A stretch of DNA of 64,000 bases from Marinobacter xestospongiae (GTDB lineage Bacteria > Pseudomonadota > Gammaproteobacteria > Pseudomonadales > Oleiphilaceae): assembly GCF_023156385.1 (NCBI RefSeq), contig NZ_JAKZAK010000029.1, forward strand, positions 1-64,000, written 5' to 3'. The position numbers and the translations under genes are program-made. Below are positions 53,380-62,819 of the stretch, in pieces. Every line of letters starts with the position of its first letter. Position 1 is the first letter of the stretch. The notes below the pieces were generated by a model that worked only from the letters and a program-made list of their open reading frames with translations, made no database searches and was not told the origin of the DNA.

Positions 53380-55078
53380 GATTCAAGAACACCGGAATCA
53401 GGAATATCTGAAACTGTTGCTGGTCGATGATTCGGAAGACGATGCTCTGCTGTTGTTGCGGGAACTTCGTAAGGGAGGGCTGAAGCCAGACTACAAGCTG
53501 GTGGATAACGAACTCGATCTGGCCGACGCCCTCAAGGAGCAACCCTGGGACATCGTGATCACCGATCACAACATGCCCGGATTTTCATCCTTCCAGGCAT
53601 TGGAAGTGACTCGCCGCTTTTCCGACGATCTGCCGGTGATCATCGTCTCCGGCACCATCGGCGAAGGGGTGGCGGTCAGCGCCATGAAAGCCGGGGCGCA
53701 GGACTACATCATGAAGGACAACCTGTCGCGGCTGATCCCGGCCATCGACCGGGAGGTCCGTGAGAGCTATGTCCGCAAAGCCAAGCGCAAGGCCGAATCC
53801 ACCCTGGAGCACATGGCCTTCCATGACAGCCTGACCGACCTGGCCAACCGACGGGAGTTTGAGCGGCGGCTGGCCACGGCGCTGGAAGATGCCCGCGAGA
53901 CCGGGCGCCAGCACGTGCTGCTCTATCTCGACCTGGACCAGTTCAAGATCATCAACGACACCTGCGGCCACATTGCCGGCGACGAACTGCTCAAACAGGT
54001 CTCAGGGCGACTGGCACAACACATCCGCTCTGACGATACCCTGGCGCGGTTGGGCGGCGATGAATTCGGTGTGCTGCTGCGGGGCTGCGATGCGGTGCAT
54101 GCCGCCAAAGTGGCCGAGGCACTGTGTGAGGAGGTGCGCGAGTACCGCTTTGTGTGGCAGAACAAACCCTTCTCGGTTTCCCTCAGCGTCGGCATGGTGG
54201 TGATCAACCGGGATTACGACACCACCGCCGAACTGCTCAGCCACGCCGACCTGGCGTGCTATGCCGCCAAGGATCGTGGCCGCAACAACGTGCAGGTCTA
54301 CAAGTCCAACGACAAGGACATGCAGCAACGCCAGACCGACATGCAGTGGACCAGTCGCATCCAGCAGGCGCTGCACAGCCGGAGTTTCTGCCTCTGCCAC
54401 CAGGAAATGGTGGCACTGCAACCGGAGAACGCCGACGGTTTCCGTACCGAGTTCCTGGTTCGACTGAGGCAGGGCAATGACATCATCCCGCCCGGCGCCT
54501 TCATTCCGGCCGCCGAGCGCTTCAACCTGATGCCGAAGATTGACCGGCAAGTTATTGAAATGGCGTTCCGCTACCTGGACCAGACCGGCCTGGGTCGGGA
54601 ACCGACCGGCACCTATTTCATCAATCTGTCCGGCAACTCCCTCGGCGAGGCGGACCTGTTCGATTACATTCGCGCCCTGGTACGCCAGTACAACATTCTG
54701 CCACCGAGGATCTGCTTCGAGATCACAGAAACCGCAGCCATTGCCCACCTGAACCTCACGTTGGGCTTCATCCAGCAGACCCGTCAGGACGGGTTCCAGT
54801 TCGCGCTGGACGATTTTGGTTGTGGCATGAGCTCATTTTCCTACCTCAAAACCCTGCCCGTGGACTATCTCAAGGTGGACGGCAGTTTCGTGCGCAACCT
54901 GCTGGAAGACCCCATCGACCTTGGCATCGTGGATGCCTGTAACCGGGTAGGGCATGCGGCGGGCCTGAAAACCATCGCCGAGTTCGTGGAGAACGACGAC
55001 ATAAAACAACGCCTCAAGGAGTTGGGGCTGGACTACGCCCAGGGATTCGGCATCGCCAAGCCTAAAATGCTGGAATAG
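53372..55078 (+). CDS. response regulator with GGDEF and EAL domains
   Basis: The 568-aa protein starts at GTG. Layout: REC (1-130, Asp65 in VITDHNMPG), GGDEF domain (about 145-310) with an intact GGDEF (228-232) and an I-site RSDD (219-222) just before it, and EAL domain (about 330-565) with EFL in place of EAL (FRTEFLVRL), then FEITETAAIAHL and LDDFGCGMSSFSYLK. So the cyclase looks active and feedback-controlled, while phosphodiesterase activity is uncertain because of the EFL change. The kinase at 51386 is the likely phosphate donor. It is the output of the operon. Confidence 0.92.
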   Translation: MAEIQEHRNQEYLKLLLVDDSEDDALLLLRELRKGGLKPDYKLVDNELDLADALKEQPWDIVITDHNMPGFSSFQALEVTRRFSDDLPVIIVSGTIGEGVAVSAMKAGAQDYIMKDNLSRLIPAIDREVRESYVRKAKRKAESTLEHMAFHDSLTDLANRREFERRLATALEDARETGRQHVLLYLDLDQFKIINDTCGHIAGDELLKQVSGRLAQHIRSDDTLARLGGDEFGVLLRGCDAVHAAKVAEALCEEVREYRFVWQNKPFSVSLSVGMVVINRDYDTTAELLSHADLACYAAKDRGRNNVQVYKSNDKDMQQRQTDMQWTSRIQQALHSRSFCLCHQEMVALQPENADGFRTEFLVRLRQGNDIIPPGAFIPAAERFNLMPKIDRQVIEMAFRYLDQTGLGREPTGTYFINLSGNSLGEADLFDYIRALVRQYNILPPRICFEITETAAIAHLNLTLGFIQQTRQDGFQFALDDFGCGMSSFSYLKTLPVDYLKVDGSFVRNLLEDPIDLGIVDACNRVGHAAGLKTIAEFVENDDIKQRLKELGLDYAQGFGIAKPKMLE

Positions 55079-55116
55079 CCCCAGGCGCAAGCCTGTCGGG
55101 GCACAAGGAGTGCGTC

Positions 55117-56844
55117 ATGTTCGAGAACGGAGACCTCATCCTCCGCTACCTGGAACGTTTGGGAGTACGCTGCGTTTTCGGTGTCCCCGGCGGCAGTATT
55201 GAACCGTTCTACAACGCTCTGGCCAGGAGCCAGCGGCGCGGAGGCATCCACGCTGTCACCGCCCGCCACGAGACCGGAGCCGCCCTGATGGCCGAGGGCT
55301 ATGCCCGCGAGACCGGAACCCTCGGGGTGTGCTGCGCCACCGCGGGTCCCGGTGCCACCAATCTGATTACCGGCGTGGCCTCCGCCTACGCTGACGGCAT
55401 CCCCATGCTGGTCATTACCGCCCAGACATCGCTGGAAAAGTTCGGTCAGGGCTCGCTGCAGGAAACCTCCTGCACCGGCATCAACACCGTTGAAATGTTC
55501 GCCCGCTGTACCCGCTACAACACCCTGGTGTCCCATTCGGCACAGCTGGAGCCAAAACTGCTGCAGGCCATCAGCCAGAGCTTCAGCAATACTCCGGGGC
55601 CGGTCCACCTGAGCATTCCCATCGACGTGATGCGGCTGCCGGTCCCGGAAAGCCTCGATACCGGTAATCTTCGCGCGTTCACCAACCACAGCGTGGCGCC
55701 GAGTCAAACCTGCCTGCAGGCACTGCTCAAGGAAGTGGCGGAAACCGACCGGGTCACCGTGGTGATCGGTGAGGGAGCCGCCAGTGCTTTGTCAGAGTTG
55801 ATGGCGCTGATAGAAGCGCGCCATTGGAAGTTCGTGGCCACACCTCGTGCCAAAGGCCTGGTGGACCATTTCCATCCGCTGTTTCGCGGCATCTTCGGCT
55901 TCGCTGGCCATGAAAGCGCCGCCGAGGCCCTCAAGGTCAATCAGGCTGAGCGGGTCATTGCCGTTGGCACCGGGCTGGACGAGGTCTCCACCGCCGGCTG
56001 GGACCCAACGGCCATCCTCTCCGACCGGTTGATTCATCTGTCTCCCAATCCCGAACACCTGACCCGATCCAACATGGCCCGGCTGGTCATCCTGGGATCA
56101 CCGGAACTTATGCTCAAGCCGTTTGCCGAAATGCTGGCCAACGATCCCCAGCGTACGCCCTCAGTCGCCCATATAGAGGATGACGGCTTGCCAGCGGATG
56201 TCAGCTACGACGACCGCGGCAAATGCGACATGCAACCCGGCGCCATCAAACCCCAGGCCCTGGTGACACACCTTGCCCGCAGTTGCCCGGCTGGCACCCG
56301 GGTTGCGCTGGACAGCGGCACCAGTTTTCTCTGGGGCATCCACTACTGGAACGTCTCCCGCCCCCGCAACCTCCCGGCCTCCGCCTGCCTGGTCCACCTG
56401 GGGATCGGCTTTGCCACCATGGGCTGGGCCGTTGGCGCCTCCGTTGGTATTGCCGCGGCCAATCCGGAGCAACCTGTGGTGTGCGTCACCGGAGACGGTT
56501 CCTACCTGATGGCCGGGCAGGAGATCACAACCGCACTGCAGGAAAACCTGAACCTGCTGATGATCGTGTTGAACGACTCGTCACTCGGTATGGTGCGCCA
56601 TGGCCAGTCCCTCAGCGGCGGGGAGTCCATTGCCCACGATCTGCCTGACATCAACTACGCCCGGATCGCCGAGGCGATGGGCATTGAGTCCTATCGGGTG
56701 GAATCGACAGAGCAACTGCTGGCCCTCGACCTGATGGCCATCTTCACTCGCCCTGGACCCTGTCTGCTGGATATCCGTATCGACCGGGATGAGTTGCCAC
56801 CGATGGGCTCCCGCATGAAAGTGCTCACTGGAGCAACACCGTAA
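55117..56844 (+). CDS. thiamine-diphosphate-dependent enzyme, acetolactate-synthase-like
   Basis: A 575-aa TPP enzyme: N-terminal pyrimidine domain with catalytic Glu52 (HETGAALMAEGYAR), AGPGATNLITGVA, central domain (about 190-330), and the C-terminal pyrophosphate domain with VTGDGSYLM and VLNDSSLGM (Mg2+/TPP motif). Overall it is most like acetolactate synthase and related decarboxylases or ligases. It is not a normal ilvB: no ilvN regulatory gene follows. Instead two citrate-synthase-like genes come next, with 44 bases to the first. A carboligase or decarboxylase step in an unknown pathway is inferred. Confidence 0.85.
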   Translation: MFENGDLILRYLERLGVRCVFGVPGGSIEPFYNALARSQRRGGIHAVTARHETGAALMAEGYARETGTLGVCCATAGPGATNLITGVASAYADGIPMLVITAQTSLEKFGQGSLQETSCTGINTVEMFARCTRYNTLVSHSAQLEPKLLQAISQSFSNTPGPVHLSIPIDVMRLPVPESLDTGNLRAFTNHSVAPSQTCLQALLKEVAETDRVTVVIGEGAASALSELMALIEARHWKFVATPRAKGLVDHFHPLFRGIFGFAGHESAAEALKVNQAERVIAVGTGLDEVSTAGWDPTAILSDRLIHLSPNPEHLTRSNMARLVILGSPELMLKPFAEMLANDPQRTPSVAHIEDDGLPADVSYDDRGKCDMQPGAIKPQALVTHLARSCPAGTRVALDSGTSFLWGIHYWNVSRPRNLPASACLVHLGIGFATMGWAVGASVGIAAANPEQPVVCVTGDGSYLMAGQEITTALQENLNLLMIVLNDSSLGMVRHGQSLSGGESIAHDLPDINYARIAEAMGIESYRVESTEQLLALDLMAIFTRPGPCLLDIRIDRDELPPMGSRMKVLTGATP

Positions 56845-56888
56845 GCCATCCGCCCGGAAATCAAACGTTGCGAGAGGGAGGCCCACCG

Positions 56889-57719
56889 ATGACCTCGGAG
56901 TTTGTCTACCATTCCCATTTCTGGCTGGAAGAACCCGAGCTGGACAACCCCTTTGCCGCCCGCCACTGCTACTGCCATGGCTACGATGTCTATGGCCAGG
57001 TGATCACCCGGGCGGGGTGGTTTGAATACTTGCTGCTGCTGTTTCAGGGCCAGCGACCGAGTCCTGAGCAGTGCCGGTTACTGGAAACCCTCGCCAAGGT
57101 GCTTGCCAACCCCGGTCCCCGGGACGCCAGCGTGCGGGCAGCGATGAACGCAGGCGTATCCGGCACTACGCCGAGTTCCGCCCTGATCGCAGCCCTGGCG
57201 GCGGGTTCCGGCCAGTATGGCGGGGGCCAGGAAGTGACCGTCTGGCTACAGTGGTGGCAGGCTCTGGGTGCAGATCTGCCGGCCTGGCAGGCGCGCATCG
57301 CCAACCCGGAGGTGGAGGAGATTCCTGATATCTGGTTGCCAATGGAGCACTGCCCGGGCTTTGACCCCAATGGCGACAGCACACCGACACCGGTCTGCCA
57401 GGCCCTGGACGCGCTTGCCACCCAGGCCCCCGCCCAGGGTGCCGTGACGTGGCTCTCTAATGAATACCAGGCCCTTGAACAGGCAACCGGTTACCCCCTG
57501 GCGATGGTCGGTGTAGCGTCTGCCGCCCTGGCGGATCTTGGGCTAGAGCCGGACCAGGCCACCATGCTGTACCTGATCCTGCGTCTGCCCGGGGCGGCGG
57601 TCCATGCCCTGGAGCAGAAGCGACTCGGCTGGAAGCTGTTTCCGTACTACGGCCCCGCCATCCAGCTACTGAACGATCCAAACACGCCAGACCCGGCCCG
57701 GGAAGGAGTTTCACCATGA
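56889..57719 (+). CDS. citrate-synthase-fold protein A, lacking catalytic residues
   Basis: The 276-aa protein has the small-lid start of citrate synthases (GYDVYGQVITRAGWFEYLLLL, about 31-51) and the segment AGVSGTTPSSALIAALAAGSGQ, then YGGGQEV where active enzymes have LHGGANE. So the first catalytic His is Tyr110. The GHR/GHP position reads GFDP (157-160), and the Asp region reads GYPLAMVGVAS. By eye all three catalytic residues are missing. It is shorter than normal (citrate synthase about 380-430 aa). I use ATG 56889 after GGGAGG. It likely pairs with protein B. Confidence 0.75.
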   Translation: MTSEFVYHSHFWLEEPELDNPFAARHCYCHGYDVYGQVITRAGWFEYLLLLFQGQRPSPEQCRLLETLAKVLANPGPRDASVRAAMNAGVSGTTPSSALIAALAAGSGQYGGGQEVTVWLQWWQALGADLPAWQARIANPEVEEIPDIWLPMEHCPGFDPNGDSTPTPVCQALDALATQAPAQGAVTWLSNEYQALEQATGYPLAMVGVASAALADLGLEPDQATMLYLILRLPGAAVHALEQKRLGWKLFPYYGPAIQLLNDPNTPDPAREGVSP

Positions 57720-58516
57720 GCCATCAACGCCTGCTGGCCACGGAATCCACCTGGCCAACCCACCGTGGCAAGGCTTACCTGTCTGAGCGGGTCATCATGC
57801 ATGGCCGGGATCTGCATCACGAACTCGGGGACTGGCATTGGCATCGTCTCTGGCTGTACAGCATCCTCGGACGGGACCCGGGCGAGCAGGTTGCGGCCAT
57901 GCTGAACTTTTTCTGGGTAGCCACCAGTTACCCGGACCCTTCGATCTGGCCCAACCATGTGACCGCACTGGCGGCAAGCGCAAGGGCCACGGCCTCCACC
58001 TCTCTGGTGGCCGGCATTGCGGTTTCCGAAGCCTCCATCTATGGCCGCCGGCCAGAAGTCAAAGCACTGGATTTCTTTTACCGTGCCGGGCGCTGGTGTG
58101 ACGAGGGGAAAGAACTGGAAGCGTTTGTGGACGCTGAGAAGGCCTCCGGCCGCATTCTTTATGGCTACGGCCGGCCACTGGCTAAGACCGATGAGCGGAT
58201 CGCCCACACCATGGACAAGGCCCAGGAACTGGGACTCGCCCATGGCCGATTTGTACGCATGGCGTTTGATGTCCATCGCCACCTGGAGAACCGCTTCGGC
58301 TACTCCATGAACGTTGCGGCCGTTAATGCGGCACTTTCTGCCGACATGGGCCTGAGCTGCCAGGAGTACCAGCTGTTCGCCTCACTGGCGTTTACCGCCG
58401 GCATGGTGCCCTGTTACCTGGACGCCCGGGACCAGGCCGAGGGCTGTTTTCTGCCTGTACGCTGCGACAGCGTGGTCTACCATGGTCCTGACAAGCGGGA
58501 GTGGGGCGCAGAGTAG
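57716..58516 (+). CDS. citrate-synthase-fold protein B, lacking catalytic residues
   Basis: The 266-aa protein has the same fold clues: LVAGIAVSEASIYGRRPEV (97-115) aligns with the helix ending LHGGANE, but His is replaced (IYGRRP); LYGYGRPLAKTDERI (148-162) aligns with GFGHRVYKTYDPR, with His replaced by Arg153; and GYSMNVAAVNAAL lacks the Asp. It overlaps the protein A stop by 4 bases (ATGA). Two diverged halves in one operon suggest a heterodimer. Similar proteins are often annotated as citryl-CoA lyase; that activity is not supported here. Confidence 0.75.
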   Translation: MSHQRLLATESTWPTHRGKAYLSERVIMHGRDLHHELGDWHWHRLWLYSILGRDPGEQVAAMLNFFWVATSYPDPSIWPNHVTALAASARATASTSLVAGIAVSEASIYGRRPEVKALDFFYRAGRWCDEGKELEAFVDAEKASGRILYGYGRPLAKTDERIAHTMDKAQELGLAHGRFVRMAFDVHRHLENRFGYSMNVAAVNAALSADMGLSCQEYQLFASLAFTAGMVPCYLDARDQAEGCFLPVRCDSVVYHGPDKREWGAE

Positions 58517-58526
58517 GCGAACGGCC

Positions 58527-58571
58527 TAGTGCCCCGTCTGGAAGTCAACGAATTAACCAGACGGGACACTA
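58527..58571. terminator. bidirectional hairpin between convergent genes
   Basis: TAGTGCCCCGTCTGG (58527-58541) and CCAGACGGGACACTA (58557-58571) are inverted with one mismatch over a 15-base loop. It contains the stop of the TonB-receptor gene. A short A-run (AAAA) follows on the plus strand, so it may end both transcripts, although no long U-run is present. Confidence 0.6.
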
Positions 58572-60701
58572 AAACCGATACTGCAACTCGCCAACCACAC
58601 TGCGGCCGGCCATCGGGAAGTCGTTGGGAATCGAGGGCACCGGACTGGCGAACGGGCTGGGGTCACGCACGTCTTCATCCAGCAGATTGCGTACGGTCAG
58701 CGAGGCGTCCAACCCTACCCAGCCAAGATCCGATCCTCTCAGGGACAGGTCCCAGGTGGCGGCGTCGTCCACTGGTTTGCGGCTGTCACCGGCTACCCGC
58801 TTTTGTTCCCCCACCCAGTTGACCTGGCTGGACAGCTGCCAATCCGGCACAAAACGCCATTGAATCCGACCGTAAAGCTGATGGTTGGGCGCTTCGCCCA
58901 CCGGTTCATCGGTATCCTGATCGGTGGCCCGTTGATAGGCGTAGTTGGCAGCCAGAGTCAGATCGGTCCGTGGTTCGTAAAGTGTCTCCATTTCGACACC
59001 ATAACCCTCACGTTCGCCGACATTGGCATACTTTGCCGCAACCTGGCCAACCTGAGCCATGGATGTGATCAGATCATCAATCCGGTAGTAGAACAGATTG
59101 GCTCCGTACGACACCGACGAGGTGAGTTGGTGAGAGAAGGCTAGCTCCAGGGTATCGATGGTTTCCGGGTCCAGATCCGGATTGCCAACGGTAACCGGGT
59201 TGTTGGCCACATACAGCTCATTGAGTGAGGGGGCCCGGAAGGCTCGTCCGTACAGCAGCTTGGTGGTCAGCGAATCGGTGGTGGCCCAGATCAGCGCGAT
59301 CCTCGGATTCACCGTGCTGCCGATATCGGTGTAATAGTCATAGCGAACGCCACTGACCAACTGCCAGTTCTGTTCGAACTGCCATTCGTCCTGCAGGAAC
59401 AGGTAGTAGTTGACCCGGTCTTCCTCCGGCATCCAGACCTGGCTCGGGTCATCCGAGACATCTTCCACATGCCCCTTGGGACTCAGGTCGGGGTTGAAGT
59501 TCTTGCGTTCAGACACGTCGTACAGATCGGCCCAGAAGGCGCCGATGCCGGCCTGAACACGGTGGTGATCAAAGCCGTTGTAAATGGAGCTCAGGTCAAA
59601 CCGGGCCTGGTTCTCCTCGTACCCGGGGCTGCCAATCAGACCGTCGGGAAAAGCGCCGCCAAAGGCACCGGCGGGGTAGAGCACTATGTCTGTCTCCGGG
59701 TCCTGGCTGATATGGAACACGCTGAGCCGTGCTTCCAGGTCCAGGCCATCCATCACATCAATCCAGGAATAGCTGTAATCGGCGTTGACCCGGGTCGAAC
59801 CATACTTCCCTTCCGGGTCCAGGGCCTGGGCAATACCCGGACCGGTACCGACATCGCTGCGGTCCTGCAGCCCCATGTGAAAGGTCCAGCGCTCGTTACC
59901 CGCTTCGAACCGCAGATCGATCTGGTCGACGCCCGTATTCACAGGTCCCGGCGCCAGGGAGGCGGTGGTGCCGAAGACGGAATCAAAATTGGTCTGGGCA
60001 TCGTGATCGATGGTCTCATCCCAGCCGTCGGTGGTCTGATACTCCAGCACCAGGCTCAGGCCGATGTCGCCAACCTCCGTGGCCGATTCCAGCCAGCCAC
60101 CCTGGGTGTCAAAGCTGGCAACCCGGCCACCAATCACCGTTTGCGGAATATCCTGAACATGCTTGGTGATGATGTTGATCACACCGGCGTAGGCATCGGC
60201 ACCGTACAATGCCGATCCTGGCCCGCGAATGACCTCTATACGCTCTATAGCCTTGACCGGCATGCCCCCCCAGGCGTTACCCCGATTGCCAAACATCATC
60301 GTGGTGGCGGGAATGCCATTGATCAGCATCAGCGCCTGGGGATTGAAGCTGGAGGTGATGCCTCGGAATACGTACTTCGGCGAGAACGCCTGGTCGGAGT
60401 GATTGACGTGGAGCCCCGGTACCGTTTCCAGCACCTGATCGAGATCGGTTGCTCCCATTGCCGCGATATCGTCGGCCTGGATCACCGAGGTAACGGCGGC
60501 GGCTTTATCCAGTGGCGTGCTGGTGCCCGACGCGATCGATACCACCCGAATCTGCCCCAACTCCTCCAGTGATATGTCCCACAAACTGTCTCCCATATCC
60601 GAAGACAACGCAGTAGCAGGCATCAGTGACAACGATGCAGCGACGACCAGGGGCAGGGAAGCAGGTGCTCGCAGCGGCAGGGGAGTAAAGTAACTTGGCA
60701 T
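58569..60701 (-). CDS. TonB-dependent outer-membrane receptor
   Basis: The 710-aa protein has a signal peptide, a plug domain (about 45-165: VTSVIQADDIAAMGATDLD, VLETVPGLHV, RIEVIRGPGSALYGADAYAGV) and a 22-strand-type barrel ending in aromatic QYRF. It would import a ligand with energy from TonB-ExbBD (not in this window). No Fur box or linked siderophore genes are visible, so iron, vitamin B12, metal or carbohydrate remain possible. An AAGGAG site precedes its ATG. Confidence 0.93.
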   Translation of the reverse strand: MPSYFTPLPLRAPASLPLVVAASLSLMPATALSSDMGDSLWDISLEELGQIRVVSIASGTSTPLDKAAAVTSVIQADDIAAMGATDLDQVLETVPGLHVNHSDQAFSPKYVFRGITSSFNPQALMLINGIPATTMMFGNRGNAWGGMPVKAIERIEVIRGPGSALYGADAYAGVINIITKHVQDIPQTVIGGRVASFDTQGGWLESATEVGDIGLSLVLEYQTTDGWDETIDHDAQTNFDSVFGTTASLAPGPVNTGVDQIDLRFEAGNERWTFHMGLQDRSDVGTGPGIAQALDPEGKYGSTRVNADYSYSWIDVMDGLDLEARLSVFHISQDPETDIVLYPAGAFGGAFPDGLIGSPGYEENQARFDLSSIYNGFDHHRVQAGIGAFWADLYDVSERKNFNPDLSPKGHVEDVSDDPSQVWMPEEDRVNYYLFLQDEWQFEQNWQLVSGVRYDYYTDIGSTVNPRIALIWATTDSLTTKLLYGRAFRAPSLNELYVANNPVTVGNPDLDPETIDTLELAFSHQLTSSVSYGANLFYYRIDDLITSMAQVGQVAAKYANVGEREGYGVEMETLYEPRTDLTLAANYAYQRATDQDTDEPVGEAPNHQLYGRIQWRFVPDWQLSSQVNWVGEQKRVAGDSRKPVDDAATWDLSLRGSDLGWVGLDASLTVRNLLDEDVRDPSPFASPVPSIPNDFPMAGRSVVGELQYRF

Positions 60702-60917
60702 GAGGCGAATCAGCTCCTTGATGACCGATTCCTGGTCTCGGGTCCTGGTAGCACAGGTTCCATTCCAGTTACTCGCAGTCTAGTACCATCTGAAATTTAA
60801 GCAAAAACGACCACCTGACAGATTCCTGGAACCGCCGCTGTCGCCTCCGAGCCCACAGCTCCACCAGATACGCTACCTTCTCTATACAGCCCACGGCCAA
60901 TTGAGGAGGCTCCGATC

Positions 60918-61511
60918 ATGACTGTGAACATCGTAACCCTGTGTGGCAGCGTTCGCCCCGGTAACTATACCGCCATGGCCCTGGCCCTGGCCGAAGACGA
61001 GCTGCGCCGTCACAACCAGGTCACCGTCAACCACATTGACCTGACCAGCCTGGATTTGCCGCTACCCGGCCTGGAAGCCAGAAACCCTGAGGCTATCAAG
61101 CAGTTCCATCAGACCGTGGAACAGGCGACGGGGGTTCTTATCGCCTCACCGGAGTACCACGGTGGCATCAGCAGCCCGATGAAACTGGCCATCGACAACC
61201 TGGGGTTCCCCAGCATGCTCGCGGGCAAGCCAGTCGGCATCCTTGGTGTTGCCGCCGGCATGATTGGTGCTATCAAGTCCACGGAACAGATACGCGCCAT
61301 CTGCGCCCATGTTGGCGCGGTACCGCTGCCACTGGCGGTATCCATTGCCCATGTTCAGCAGGCGTTTGACGATACTGGCCGCTGCACCGACGCCAACGCC
61401 GAAAAAAACATCCGCCGCGCGGCTACCAATCTGTTGGATTACATCAATGACGCGATCTGTCCCAAGGTGAGCCTGGAGGCCATCCTGCGGGAACAGGAAC
61501 AGAGCGATTGA
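60918..61511 (+). CDS. NADPH-dependent FMN reductase family protein
   Basis: A 197-aa flavodoxin-like enzyme: GSVRPGNYT binds the FMN phosphate, and SPEYHGGISSPMKLAIDNL is the isoalloxazine loop. It would pass two electrons from NAD(P)H through FMN to quinones, azo or metal substrates. It has an AGGAGG site and lies divergent from the TonB receptor and convergent with the recombinase gene. The exact substrate is unknown. Confidence 0.92.
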   Translation: MTVNIVTLCGSVRPGNYTAMALALAEDELRRHNQVTVNHIDLTSLDLPLPGLEARNPEAIKQFHQTVEQATGVLIASPEYHGGISSPMKLAIDNLGFPSMLAGKPVGILGVAAGMIGAIKSTEQIRAICAHVGAVPLPLAVSIAHVQQAFDDTGRCTDANAEKNIRRAATNLLDYINDAICPKVSLEAILREQEQSD

Positions 61512-61550
61512 GGCGCCACAGTGATCTGGAGCTCACAGGTTCCCCGGGGT

Positions 61551-62819
61551 TCAGACCCGGCGCTTACGCCCGGCATTGCGGCGACGGGACTGCTCGGCAT
61601 TGACGTACACCGACTCCGTAAAGGTGGCATTGGCGTGCCCCAGCTCCTCACTGATATGGCGGATATCCCCACCGGCTTCAATCGCCTGACTCGCGCCGGT
61701 GTGACGCAGGTAGTGGGTTTCAGACTTGATCGCCAACAGTTGTTTGGCCTCATCGTAAAAACCCTCGGCCTCCATACGGTCCGCTGTGCGCACCATCGCC
61801 TGTTCGTACAGCCGCTGCACCTGACGCTTGCCAATCGCATCACCCTTGCGGGATGGCAGAATCGGCATCGAATCGCCCGGTACGGGCAGAGGTGAGGGGA
61901 GATCCAACACACTTCGCCAGCGCTTCAGGTAGGGCAGATAGGCATCCGGCAGGGTTACCTGGCGGGCCTTGTCGCCTTTGCCGAAGACCGTATACACCCA
62001 GTACGGCTCGCCATCCACAATGGTGCGCCGGAAATCACCGAATGTCGGCGTCCGCCACTGCCCCTGATCCGCCTGTCGGGGAGCCAGCTCGCTGACACGG
62101 AGGAACAGGCTTTTCATCGTCACAATCACAAACAAATGGCGCTCGTAACGTTCATCCCGGTCCGCCAGATCGGTCAGTGTTTCCAGCAGAAACGACCACT
62201 GCCAATCCGTCAGCCGCCGGACATCCGTACTTTCGTTTCCCTCAAGTCGGGGCTTGGCACTGCGATCCCGACGACGCACATCAAGCAACGGATTGCGATC
62301 CAGATAACCACGAATCATCAGATGCTTGAAGAACGTCTGCAACGCGGTACGGCTGGCGTTCAGACTGGCCTGGCTGATGGAGTAGGGGCCGTCGTCATCG
62401 CGTGAACGAAGCGCCAACGGCCGCCAGTCGGGATTGGAAATACGCAAGTCATCCTGGTCCAGGAAGGCCGGATAAATACCACGGGAAATCCAATGGTTCG
62501 GCGGATTCTTGAGGAAGGTGAAATAACTGGTGACCAGATCCGAATCGGCCTGATGAAGATGACGACGGGCAATGACCCAGGTGTAATTGAGGAAGCGCTG
62601 GACCTCGCTACGAAAACGGCCATAGGTTCCTGAAACGTCAGAGTATTTCACCAGAAAGCTGCGACAGATATCAAAATCCTTACGCACCGATTCCAACTCA
62701 AGAGGCAGGGCACTGAGCCCGGAACTCAGCCCGGGGTAACGGTCAAGCGTGGCCTGATCGTGGATCAGCTCAGCCGTATCGAATAGTGGAAAGCCCGGGA
62801 AACCAGTGGAGTGACTCAT
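61551..62819 (-). CDS. solitary tyrosine recombinase (phage-integrase family)
   Basis: A 422-aa recombinase from ATG 62819. It has a large N-terminal core-binding part (about 30-190) and a catalytic domain with the full set: Arg241 (LFLRVSEL), Lys281/284 (GKGDKARQ), His369-Tyr-Leu-Arg372 (THYLRHTGAS), His395 (ELGHANA) and Tyr405 (SVYVN). So it should be active. No phage, excisionase or transposon cargo genes are next to it. The gene-poor 0.9-kb region upstream may hold its target site. It could be a remnant integrase or a chromosomal orphan. Confidence 0.92.
   Translation of the reverse strand: MSHSTGFPGFPLFDTAELIHDQATLDRYPGLSSGLSALPLELESVRKDFDICRSFLVKYSDVSGTYGRFRSEVQRFLNYTWVIARRHLHQADSDLVTSYFTFLKNPPNHWISRGIYPAFLDQDDLRISNPDWRPLALRSRDDDGPYSISQASLNASRTALQTFFKHLMIRGYLDRNPLLDVRRRDRSAKPRLEGNESTDVRRLTDWQWSFLLETLTDLADRDERYERHLFVIVTMKSLFLRVSELAPRQADQGQWRTPTFGDFRRTIVDGEPYWVYTVFGKGDKARQVTLPDAYLPYLKRWRSVLDLPSPLPVPGDSMPILPSRKGDAIGKRQVQRLYEQAMVRTADRMEAEGFYDEAKQLLAIKSETHYLRHTGASQAIEAGGDIRHISEELGHANATFTESVYVNAEQSRRRNAGRKRRV

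Noticed and set aside
55117-56844. Biosynthetic acetolactate synthase (ilvB)
   Set aside because: No ilvN, ilvC or other branched-chain genes; the neighbours are citrate-synthase-like genes.
56889-58516. Active citrate synthase or citryl-CoA lyase split in two by a frameshift
   Set aside because: Both proteins show the same fold segments rather than two halves of one, and the catalytic residues are absent from both.
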